Assembly: GCF_015356865.1 (NCBI RefSeq)
Contig: NZ_JAAFZA010000075.1
Location: forward strand, 1-42,403
DNA: 42,403 nucleotides
Source of the DNA: Catenulispora pinisilvae
Lineage (GTDB): Bacteria; Actinomycetota; Actinomycetes; Streptomycetales; Catenulisporaceae
Direction: 5' to 3'
Shown: one piece after another, positions 25,114 to 32,160 of the stretch
Layout of the letters: every line of letters begins with the position of its first letter
How positions within the stretch are numbered: position 1 is the stretch's first letter
The notes under the pieces: model-generated
Database searches by the model: none
Seen by the model: only the letters and a program-made list of their open reading frames with translations
Told to the model about the DNA's origin: nothing
Made by a program: the position numbers and the translations under genes

Positions 25114-25944
25114 CTAGTCCTTGATCGCCCCCGCGGTCACGCCGGCGGCGACGTAGCGCTGGGCGACGACGAGCAGGACGGTGGCCGGGACCGACGCCAC
25201 GACCGCGGTGGCCATGATGGCGTTCCACTGCTGGTTGTTGTTGCCGATGTAGTGGTAGATGCCCAAAGTGATCGGCTGCGCCCCACCCTCGCTGTCCAGG
25301 GTGTTGGCGAACATGAAGTCCGACCACGCCCACAGGAACGCGAACAGCGACACGGTCACGACCGCGTTGCGGCTGACCGGCATGACGATCGACCAGAAGG
25401 TGCGCAGCTGTCCGGCACCGTCGGTCTTGGCGGCCTGGAGCAACTCCCCCGGGATGCCCGACATGAAGGCGGCGAACACCAGCGTCCCGAACGGGACCGC
25501 GATCGTGGAGTCGGCCACGATCAGCCCCGGCACGCTGCCGAGCATCCCCAGGTTCAGGTAGATGGCGTAGAAGCCCATCGCCATGATGATGCCGGGGATC
25601 ATCTGGGCGATCAGCAGCGCGAAGCTGAGCACGCCACCGCCGCGCGGCCGGAGCTTGGCCAGCGAATAGCCGGCCGGCGCCGCGACCGCCACCGTCAGCG
25701 CCACTGTCCCCAGGCCGATGAACAGACTCGTGCCCAGATACGGCAGCTGCTGGTGCAGCACGGCGCGGTAGCCGTCGAGGGTGCCGTGGACCGGGAACCA
25801 GTTCGGCGGAGTCTTGCGCATGTCCTGGTCGCGGGTCAGGGATTCGTTGACCATCCAGTAGACGGGGAACAGCATCAGCGCGGTCAGCACCAGACCCACG
25901 ACGGTCTTCCACCACGTGGTACGGGGACGTCGGAAAGTCGGCAT
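25114..25944 (-). CDS. ABC sugar transporter permease (MalG type)
   Basis: A 276-residue CUT1 permease with six membrane segments, EAA loop GELLQAAKTDGAGQLRTFW and the usual C terminus YVAAGVTAGAIKD. ATG at 25944 overlaps the previous stop by one base (TGATG). It forms the importer with the next gene upstream and the 26974-28245 binding protein; no ATPase is nearby. Confidence 0.94.
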   Translation of the reverse strand: MPTFRRPRTTWWKTVVGLVLTALMLFPVYWMVNESLTRDQDMRKTPPNWFPVHGTLDGYRAVLHQQLPYLGTSLFIGLGTVALTVAVAAPAGYSLAKLRPRGGGVLSFALLIAQMIPGIIMAMGFYAIYLNLGMLGSVPGLIVADSTIAVPFGTLVFAAFMSGIPGELLQAAKTDGAGQLRTFWSIVMPVSRNAVVTVSLFAFLWAWSDFMFANTLDSEGGAQPITLGIYHYIGNNNQQWNAIMATAVVASVPATVLLVVAQRYVAAGVTAGAIKD

Positions 25945-26948
25945 CACGCCTCCCGCTGCTTGCGCTGAGCCCGGATGTAGACCAGGCCGAAGGCCAGCGC
26001 CATCACGACCAGCAGGTTGCCGACCGCGGCCCCGGGCCCGAACTCCGGCAGGAGGTTGCCGAAGCCCAACTGGTAGGACCAGGTCGCGAAGGTCGCCGAG
26101 GAGCCGGCCGGGCCGCCCTTCGTCATGATCCAGATGATGTCGAAGACCTTCAGGGTGTAGACCAGCCCGAGCAGCAGCGTGATGGCGGCGACCGGACGCA
26201 GCAGCGGGAACGTGACCTTCCAGAACCGTTGCCAGGCGGTCGCGCCGTCCAACTCAGCGGCCTCATACAGCTCCGGAGAGATCGCCTGCATCCCGCTGTA
26301 GAGCATGACCAGGTTGAACGGGATGCCGATCCAGACGTTCGCGATGATCACCGAGGCCAGCGACCACTTCGGGGACGTCAGCCAGTCGATCGGGGCGATC
26401 CCCAGGCCGTGCAGCACATGGTTGACGACACCGGAGTCGCTGTTGAGCATCCACGACCACGTCGAGGCCGACACGATCAGCGGCAGCAGCCACGGCACCA
26501 AGAACAGCGCTCGCAGTGTCGCGGACAACCGGAAGTGCCGGCTGAAGAAGACCGCCAGCCCCATGCCGATCCAGAACTGGAACAGGATCGACACACCGGT
26601 GAACACCAGCGTGTGGATCAGCGCCGGGCCGAACGCGGGGTCGCTCAGGATCGTGCGGTAGTTGTCCAGGCCGGTGAACGGGGCGCCGCCGTGGACGAAC
26701 GAGCGCACCGTGTAGTGGTGCAGGCTGAGCTCGATGTTGCGGTACATCGGGTAGGCGTAGAAGGCCAGCAGGTAGACCGTGACCGGGGCGAGGAACGCCC
26801 AGCCGGCCCAGTTCGCGGAGCTCAGGCGGCGACCGGACGCGGGGCCGCGGCGCCGGGCGACGTCGGCCGCCCCGCGCGCGCCCCGCACGCCGCGCACGCC
26901 CTTCATACCCGGTACAGACCGTGCTCCGGTCTGTGTAGTGGAGTTCAT
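25944..26948 (-). CDS. ABC sugar transporter permease (MalF type)
   Basis: A 334-residue CUT1 permease. A basic N-terminal tail (MKGVRGVRGARGA) of about 45 residues precedes six membrane segments. The conserved loop reads PELYEAAELDGATAWQRFW, followed by FDIIWIMTKGGP, typical of MalF-type subunits. ATG at 26948 lies 25 nt after the binding-protein stop. It pairs with the 25114-25944 permease. Confidence 0.94.
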   Translation of the reverse strand: MNSTTQTGARSVPGMKGVRGVRGARGAADVARRRGPASGRRLSSANWAGWAFLAPVTVYLLAFYAYPMYRNIELSLHHYTVRSFVHGGAPFTGLDNYRTILSDPAFGPALIHTLVFTGVSILFQFWIGMGLAVFFSRHFRLSATLRALFLVPWLLPLIVSASTWSWMLNSDSGVVNHVLHGLGIAPIDWLTSPKWSLASVIIANVWIGIPFNLVMLYSGMQAISPELYEAAELDGATAWQRFWKVTFPLLRPVAAITLLLGLVYTLKVFDIIWIMTKGGPAGSSATFATWSYQLGFGNLLPEFGPGAAVGNLLVVMALAFGLVYIRAQRKQREA

Positions 26949-26973
26949 GAGCAGGCGCCTTCGGTGTCCGGCA

Positions 26974-28245
26974 TCACTTGGTCGCCGCGGCGGCGGCGTT
27001 CTGCGCGGTCGTCATCGCGGACTGCGGTGAGGCCGAACCGCTGAGGGCGGCCTGTACCGCGGTCCACATCGCCTGCGATATCTTCGGGTACTTCGTCCCC
27101 AGGTCGTCGCTGGTGCGGCCCTTGGCGGCGGCGACCGCGGCCACCCACGGTTGCAGGTCGGGGTCGGCGGCGACCTGCTTGGCCTGCACCGCCGGGGTCG
27201 CCGCGACGTAGGACAGCGTGGTGTCGGTGGCCTGGGCGTTGTCGGCGCTGGTCAGACAGGCCACGAGCTTTTGTGAGGTGGGGTAGCGGTCGGTCTTGTC
27301 CTGGACCGGGATGGTGACGAACTCGCCGCCGGTCGGCGCCGCGGCGGTTCCGCCGTTCACGGCCGGGATCGGGATGATCCCGTAGTCGAACCCCGCCTTC
27401 TTGGCGTTGGCCAGCTGCCACGTGCCGTTCTCGCTGAAGGCGTACTGCCCGGTGGCGAACTCCTGCCAGCTGGTCGTCTGGGTGTTGTTGATGACCGAGT
27501 TCGGCGCGTAGCCCTTCTTCAGCCAGTCGTTCCACAGCGACAGCGCCGCCACGCCTTGCGAGGAGTCCAGCTGCTTCAAGTTCGCACCGGATCCCCAGAA
27601 CCACGGCAGGAACTGGAAGCTCCCCTCCTCGGTGCCGATCGCCGCGAAGGTGATGCCCTTCTTGCCGGCCGCCTTGACCTTCGCCAGCGCGGCGGTCAAC
27701 GAGGTCCAGTCCTTCACCGACGCGATGTCCACACCGGCCACCGCCAGCACCGACTTGTTGTAGTACAAGGCCAGAGTGTTGGCACCGATGGGAACGCCGT
27801 AGGTCTTCCCCGCCAGCTGCCCGGCGGCCAGCACGTTCGGCGCGATCCCCGAGGTGTCCAGATGCGTCGTCCCGGTGTCGGTGATCACTCCGGCGTCGGC
27901 CAGCGTGGAGACCACCGGGTTGTCGACGATCAGCACGTCCGGGGAGTTGCCCTGCTGCGCGGCCAGCAGCACCTTGGTGGTCAGGTCGGTGGTGTCGAAA
28001 CCGGTGCGCTTGACCGTGACCCCGGCCTCGGTGCCGCACTTGGTCAGCAGCTGGTTCCAGGCCGAACCGCTGTCGAACTGCGGGTAGGGATCCCAGACGG
28101 TGAAGGTCCCGCCGGCGGCGGACCCGCCGCCGGAACCAGTGGATCCGGTGGAGCTCTTGGACGCCGAGCAAGCGGCGGCGGTGCCGGTGACTGCCAAGGC
28201 CAGTCCGACGGCGGCGAGGCGCCGGGTTATGGATTGTGATTTCAT
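26974..28245 (-). CDS. Extracellular sugar-binding lipoprotein (MalE-like)
   Basis: A 423-residue lipoprotein with lipobox TAAAC (C26) after an RR-containing start. The mature part begins FTVWDPYPQFDS, then has SPDVLIVDNPVVSTLADAGVI and FATGQYAFSENGTW, typical of CUT1 binding proteins. ATG at 28245 is selected for AAAGGGA upstream; 17 extra upstream codons lack support. It heads the permease-GH63 operon, downstream of the LacI-type gene on the same strand. Ligand not readable; the GH63 neighbour suggests a glucoside. Confidence 0.92.
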   Translation of the reverse strand: MKSQSITRRLAAVGLALAVTGTAAACSASKSSTGSTGSGGGSAAGGTFTVWDPYPQFDSGSAWNQLLTKCGTEAGVTVKRTGFDTTDLTTKVLLAAQQGNSPDVLIVDNPVVSTLADAGVITDTGTTHLDTSGIAPNVLAAGQLAGKTYGVPIGANTLALYYNKSVLAVAGVDIASVKDWTSLTAALAKVKAAGKKGITFAAIGTEEGSFQFLPWFWGSGANLKQLDSSQGVAALSLWNDWLKKGYAPNSVINNTQTTSWQEFATGQYAFSENGTWQLANAKKAGFDYGIIPIPAVNGGTAAAPTGGEFVTIPVQDKTDRYPTSQKLVACLTSADNAQATDTTLSYVAATPAVQAKQVAADPDLQPWVAAVAAAKGRTSDDLGTKYPKISQAMWTAVQAALSGSASPQSAMTTAQNAAAAATK

Positions 28246-28288
28246 AGTCGTTCCCTTTCGATCCGCCGCCACCAGGGCAGCTGATGGA

Positions 28289-28308
28289 CTCCGCATTGCC
28301 GTGCGGAG
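28289..28308 (-). terminator. Hairpin between the LacI gene and the binding-protein gene
   Basis: CTCCGCA and TGCGGAG form a perfect 7-bp stem around TTGCCG in the 104-nt gap. It may separate regulator and transporter transcripts or attenuate read-through. No separate operator-like palindrome is seen in this gap. Confidence 0.5.
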
Positions 28309-28349
28309 GATGGGATGTCTGAGTCGCGCGAGCGCCGGAGCGCCCGGTG

Positions 28350-29369
28350 TCAGTTGCCTGATTCCGGGGCCGGTCCGGTGCTCGCGCGCAGGGAAACCGG
28401 TGGTGCGAGCAGGACGTGCCGGGGCGGCGCGTCGGGTGTGGCGAGCAGTTCAAGCAGCAGTTCCACCGCGGCCCGCCCCATCTCGGCCGCCGACACGTCG
28501 GCCGCGGTCAGCTGCGGCGTGACCGCGGTGGCCCAGCGGCTCAGGGCGATGCCGGTGACGGAGAAGTCCAGCGGGACCTCGCGGCCGTGGGCGGCCAGCC
28601 CCCGGTAGAGCCCGCCGAGCGCCGCCTCGTTCACCGTCACCAGGGCGGTGGTGGCCGGATCGGCGGCCAGGATCCGGCCGATAGCGTCCTCCCCGGAGGC
28701 CGCGTCGTCGCCGCACAGATAGGCCGCGCCGACGACGCCCTGTTGCTCGCAGGCGTTCTCGAAACCGGTCAGGCTGCGGTGCGCGGACTCGTACCCGGCC
28801 CGGAACAGCCGCTCGGAGCGGTTGACGAAGGCGATCCGCCGGTGGCCGAGGTGCGCCAGGTGCCGCACACAGGACCCGACCAGCGCGGTGTAGTCCATGT
28901 CCACCCACCGGGTGTGCTCCGGCCTGCCGGTACGGCCGATGGTGACGAACGGGAAGCCGGCCTCGGACAGGTAGTCGACCCGCGCGTCGTCCAGCCGGAT
29001 CTCCATCAGGACCGCGCCGTCCACCCGCCGCTCGGCGACCAGCCGGCGAAGCCCTTTGTCCCCGTCGCCGATGGACGCGGCCATCAGCACGTCGTAACCG
29101 AAACCGGCCGCGGCCTCGACCAGGGACCCGATGAAGTCCAACTGCATGTCGGTGTAGTGGCTGCTGGCCGGCGGGAAGACCAGGCCCAGGGTGTGGGTGT
29201 GGCCGGAGGACAGAGCCCGGGCGGTGGCGCTGGGCTGATAGTCGAGCTCGTCGATCACCGCCTGGATCCGCGCCCGGGTCTCGGGCGAGATCGAACGCTT
29301 ACCGGACAGCGCGTAGGACACCGTGCTGCGGGAGACTCCCGCACGACGAGCGATCTCACCGATGTTCAC
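28350..29369 (-). CDS. LacI-family transcriptional regulator
   Basis: A 339-residue repressor. The N-terminal helix-turn-helix (2-21) reads IGEIARRAGVSRSTVSYALS, followed by the hinge region DYQPSATARALSSG and a periplasmic-binding-protein-like effector domain (about 60-330). The GTG at 29369 with GGAGAG upstream gives the standard family length; the frame is open upstream but not homologous. It lies just upstream of, and in line with, the importer-GH63 operon, so it is the likely local regulator. Palindromes GAACCGGTTC at 29453 and 29619 upstream fit autoregulation. Confidence 0.95.
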   Translation of the reverse strand: MNIGEIARRAGVSRSTVSYALSGKRSISPETRARIQAVIDELDYQPSATARALSSGHTHTLGLVFPPASSHYTDMQLDFIGSLVEAAAGFGYDVLMAASIGDGDKGLRRLVAERRVDGAVLMEIRLDDARVDYLSEAGFPFVTIGRTGRPEHTRWVDMDYTALVGSCVRHLAHLGHRRIAFVNRSERLFRAGYESAHRSLTGFENACEQQGVVGAAYLCGDDAASGEDAIGRILAADPATTALVTVNEAALGGLYRGLAAHGREVPLDFSVTGIALSRWATAVTPQLTAADVSAAEMGRAAVELLLELLATPDAPPRHVLLAPPVSLRASTGPAPESGN

Positions 29370-29452
29370 GCGACTCTCCGATGCCGATGACGATGACGAT
29401 GAGGCCGTGAAGGCGGCCAGAGTGCTGATGTGTGCCAGCCGGGGCCCGGATA

Positions 29453-29466
29453 TCGAACCGGTTCGA
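29453..29466. promoter_or_regulatory. LacI-type operator TCGAACCGGTTCGA (site 1)
   Basis: Perfect 14-bp palindrome with central CG, 84 bp upstream of the LacI regulator start. Very likely the autoregulatory site; the core recurs at 29619. Confidence 0.72.
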
Positions 29467-29618
29467 CCGCGAGTGAAAGCGAGGCTAAGCGCGTCCGGGC
29501 TCTGTGTCAACCATGTGAACGACCGGCGACCAGTCACCTCTCCCACTTCAGAGCATTGAGCCGGCGAGCAAGCCGTTCCCAGGCGTTGACAGCTGCGAAC
29601 CGGGACCCTAGCTTCTGA

Positions 29619-29630
29619 CGAACCGGTTCG
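29619..29630. promoter_or_regulatory. LacI-type operator CGAACCGGTTCG (site 2)
   Basis: Perfect 12-bp palindrome sharing the GAACCGGTTC core with site 1, centred about 165 bp from it. Two such sites would allow looping by a tetramer or control of a divergent transcript. Confidence 0.68.
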
Positions 29631-30063
29631 ACGCCGAGGCAGCTCTCTTGTTGCCGTCACCGGTCCGACTGCTCGCGGCCTGACGAGGCCCCGCTCCCTC
29701 TGTGCACCGCCGTGTTCCGTCACTGGAGACGGCCGGCCGTCGCGCCGGCTCGGGCCGTGCCAGTTCCCGCGGCCCGAACCGGCGCGGCGGCGTGGTTCGG
29801 ACGCCCGTCGACGTGTCGACGTGCTCTGCGAAACTTTCTTCCGCCCCCGATGCCGGACCGACCGCCCGCCGCCGCCTCTGACCTGCCCGCAGCCCCGATT
29901 CCCGATGAGAGCTCGCGGGCCGGATCTTCCCCGCCGCTTCGCGTCAGTGCATCGAACCGATACGTTTCCCACCGTCGGCACCCCGTTTCCCAGCATCGGT
30001 CCTGCAGGCCGATCGGGAGAGACAAGTTGTCCGCCTGCCCTGAGGCGGAACCAGACGGAAGTG

Positions 30064-30543
30064 ATGAGCCGCATGCCAGACTCCCGGTCGTTGCCCCCCA
30101 TCGCCCTATCGCTCTATCGGATCGTCATCGGATTCCTCATGGCGGGCCACGGGGCCTCCACCCTGACCGGCTTCCCGGTCAAGCCCACCGGACCCACGCT
30201 CTCCCCCACCACCTGGCCCGGCGGCGTCGCCGCGGCGCTGCAACTGGTCTTCGGGCTGCTGGTCATGATCGGCCTCGGGACCCGCGTGTGTGCCGTCATC
30301 CTGTCGGGGACCATGGCCTACGCGTACTTCTCCGTGCACCAGAAGCACGCGCTGCTGCCGATGGCCAACGGCGGAGAGCCGGCCGCCCTGTTCTCGTGGT
30401 CGTTCCTGGTGATCGCCATCATCGGCGCCGGACCGGTGGCGGTCGATGCGCTGCTGGCGCGGTCACGGTCGGACCATGCGGAATCCGCCAGATCAACCCG
30501 GCCGTCGAGGTCGTCGAGCGCGACGGTGCCGGGGACAGATTAG
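30064..30543 (+). CDS. DoxX-like membrane protein
   Basis: A 159-residue integral membrane protein of the DoxX type. The opening LYRIVIGFLMAGHGASTLTG gives the first helix and the family's conserved GHG-type turn. Three further hydrophobic segments follow (VAAALQLVFGLLVMIGLG, VCAVILSGTMAYAYF, FSWSFLVIAIIGAG). ATG at 30064 has GACGGAAG upstream. Family members are linked loosely to redox or thiosulfate metabolism; none of that can be shown here. The C-terminal 20 or so residues (SARSTRPSRSSS) are low-complexity and run into the reductase remnant on the other strand, so the end may have been remodelled. No operon partner. Confidence 0.82.
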   Translation: MSRMPDSRSLPPIALSLYRIVIGFLMAGHGASTLTGFPVKPTGPTLSPTTWPGGVAAALQLVFGLLVMIGLGTRVCAVILSGTMAYAYFSVHQKHALLPMANGGEPAALFSWSFLVIAIIGAGPVAVDALLARSRSDHAESARSTRPSRSSSATVPGTD

Positions 30544-30548
30544 GCGCC

Positions 30549-30731
30549 TCAGGACCGGATCGGCACGCTTCTCGCCAGTGATTGTCGGGGTCGTGCACAT
30601 AGACGATGTCCAGGCGATCCGTACCGACGCGGTCCAGAGTCGCTTCGGACCGGCAGGATCATGCCGGGCACGTCCCAGTCGGCACCGACGACGACCAGGC
30701 GTCCGGACAGGTCGAACCGGTTCGCGGTCAT
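30549..30731 (-). pseudogene. Reductase remnant (aldo/keto-reductase-like piece)
   Basis: An ATG at 30731 overlaps the dehydrogenase stop (ATGA), as expected of a real next gene, and begins MTANRFDLSGRLVVV. Coding sense then shifts: in another frame 30649-30563 reads SEATLDRVGTDRLDIVYV then HDPDNHW, a clear match to the LGTDRIDIVYVHDPDDHW segment of aldo/keto reductases. The rest of the barrel is missing. The first part resembles either that family's start or an SDR start, so the remnant may be a deletion fusion. It was probably a sugar-oxidising reductase of the operon. A GAACCGGTTC palindrome (30714-30723) falls in its NRF codons. Confidence 0.6.
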
Positions 30732-31774
30732 GCCACATCTTCCGAGGAGGGGTCGGTGCAGTCCACGAGTACCTTCAGGTCGTGACCGGCTTCCAGGAAC
30801 TGGAAGGCACCCAGCGCGTCGGCGATCGGCACGACCCTGCTGATCAGTTGTTCGGCCGGGACGGTGCCCTCGGCGACCAGGCGCACGGCGGTCTCGAAGT
30901 CTTCGCGGTCGTACAACCGGGCGCCGATGAGCGTCAGTTCCCGCCAGAAGAAGCGGTGCAGGTTCACCCGCCGAGGCTGGGAGTGGACGGCCACCAGGCA
31001 CAGCCGGCCGCGCACCGCGAGCACGTCCACCGCGGTCTGCACGCCGGCCTCGGCGCCGCAGACTTCGAACGCGACGTCCGCGCCGGCGTCGTCCGTCCAG
31101 TCGCCCACGCGCTCGGGCACGTCGCCGGCGCCGGGGTCCCACGTCCGCAGGCCCAGCCGGTTGGCCAGGCGCCGACGGTGTGCGTTCGGCTCCACGACCC
31201 GCACATCGCCGCCGGCGGCCTGGGCGACCACCGCGATCAGGACGCCGACCGGTCCGGCGCCGACCACGACGACCCGGTCGCCGTCGCGCACGCCGGCGCG
31301 GCCGACGTCGTGGACGGCCGCGGCCGTGGGTTCCACCAGCGCGGCCCGGTCCAACGGCAGCGACTGCGGCAGGCGGACGAGCGTCGCGGCGGGCACGGTC
31401 CAGCGCTGCTGCATCGCGCCGGGCGAGTCGATGCCGAGGAAATCAAGGTTCTGGCACACGTGGCGATGCCCGCGAAGGCAGGCCGGGCAGGTGCCGTCCC
31501 AGCGCAGCGGCATGACGGTGACCGGGGCGCCGGGCGCGAAGCCCTCGACTCCGGGTCCGACGCGGACCACCCGCCCGGACATCTCATGCCCGATGACGGC
31601 CGGCGCCTTGACCCGCGCGTCCATGTCGCCATGAAAGATGTGCAGGTCCGTATCGCAGATCCCGACGTAGGCCGGGGCGAGTTCCACCTGCCCGGGGCCC
31701 GGGGCCGCCGGGTCGGCCGGGCCGGTCGTCAGGGCGCGGGCGGCGGCGTACCGCACAGCCAGCGGGGTTCTCAT
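30728..31774 (-). CDS. Zinc-dependent medium-chain dehydrogenase
   Basis: A 348-residue member of the MDR superfamily (sorbitol/threonine-dehydrogenase-like). Catalytic zinc ligands are suggested by GICDTDLH and VIGHEMSG; the NAD-binding motif is VVVVGAGPVGVL. In the structural-zinc lobe CPACLRGHRHVC has three Cys rather than the usual four (the third is replaced within LRGH), so the structural site may be altered. ATG at 31774 has GAAGGA upstream. It follows the broken mutarotase gene closely. In context it would oxidise a sugar or sugar acid produced from the imported glycoside, e.g. in deoxysugar breakdown; this is inference. Confidence 0.88.
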   Translation of the reverse strand: MRTPLAVRYAAARALTTGPADPAAPGPGQVELAPAYVGICDTDLHIFHGDMDARVKAPAVIGHEMSGRVVRVGPGVEGFAPGAPVTVMPLRWDGTCPACLRGHRHVCQNLDFLGIDSPGAMQQRWTVPAATLVRLPQSLPLDRAALVEPTAAAVHDVGRAGVRDGDRVVVVGAGPVGVLIAVVAQAAGGDVRVVEPNAHRRRLANRLGLRTWDPGAGDVPERVGDWTDDAGADVAFEVCGAEAGVQTAVDVLAVRGRLCLVAVHSQPRRVNLHRFFWRELTLIGARLYDREDFETAVRLVAEGTVPAEQLISRVVPIADALGAFQFLEAGHDLKVLVDCTDPSSEDVA

Positions 31775-31778
31775 CGTG

Positions 31779-32132
31779 TCAGCGTCCTTCTGTACTCGCG
31801 GCCGGTTCATCACTGAGGTGCCAGATCTCCGGCAGGTCCGCCCAGCGGCCGCCGTCGGCGGAGTCCGGCCACGGGACCTGGCAGGGGTCGGTGAAGGTCC
31901 ACCACCGTTAGGTCTCGGGGTCGGCCTTGATGGTCGCGAGATCGGCGGCGAAGTCCGCGCCGTGGTACTCGTAATAGGCAAAGAGCATGTCCTCGTGGAG
32001 GAAGATGCTGTAGTTGCGGATCTGCGCCGCCCGCAGAGCGGCTTCGACGTCCGGCCAGACGTCACGGTGCAGCGCGAGGTACTCCTCGCGCTGTTCGGGC
32101 CGCAGCCGGGCGACTTGGGCTATGCGCTGCAT
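31779..32132 (-). pseudogene. L-rhamnose mutarotase-like gene with an in-frame TAA
   Basis: The frame from ATG 32132 (RBS AGAGGAC) encodes 74 residues of the RhaM-type alpha/beta barrel, with His22 and Tyr41 at the same numbers as in the E. coli enzyme as I recall it. It then meets TAA at 31910-31908. Read through in the same frame, it continues RWWTFTDPCQVPWPD to a TGA at 31779, giving about 117 codons, the family's normal length. The stop replaces the Gln of the conserved QRWW motif, so a single C-to-T change (CAA to TAA) explains it. The truncated product lacks the active-site Trp pair. Nonsense mutation, stop read-through or sequencing error are the options. The family interconverts anomers of L-rhamnose or related sugars. 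Confidence 0.85.
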
Positions 32133-32136
32133 GCCG

Positions 32137-32160
32137 GTCCTCTCATATGTCCTCTCATAT
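32137..32160 (-). repeat. 12-bp tandem duplication covering stop and RBS
   Basis: GTCCTCTCATAT occurs twice back to back (minus strand ATATGAGAGGAC). Each copy holds a TGA and a GAGAGGA ribosome site. The first ends the 638-residue gene; the second serves the mutarotase-like start. Confidence 0.8.

Larger units (their letters stand above)
29370..30063. other. Long divergent intergenic region
   Basis: This stretch between the LacI gene and the DoxX-like gene holds both GAACCGGTTC palindromes and a GAAACTTTC box at 29830-29838. Open frames running through it have no recognisable protein character, and the DoxX frame only acquires homology from about 30064. I see no RNA gene. Confidence 0.6.
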
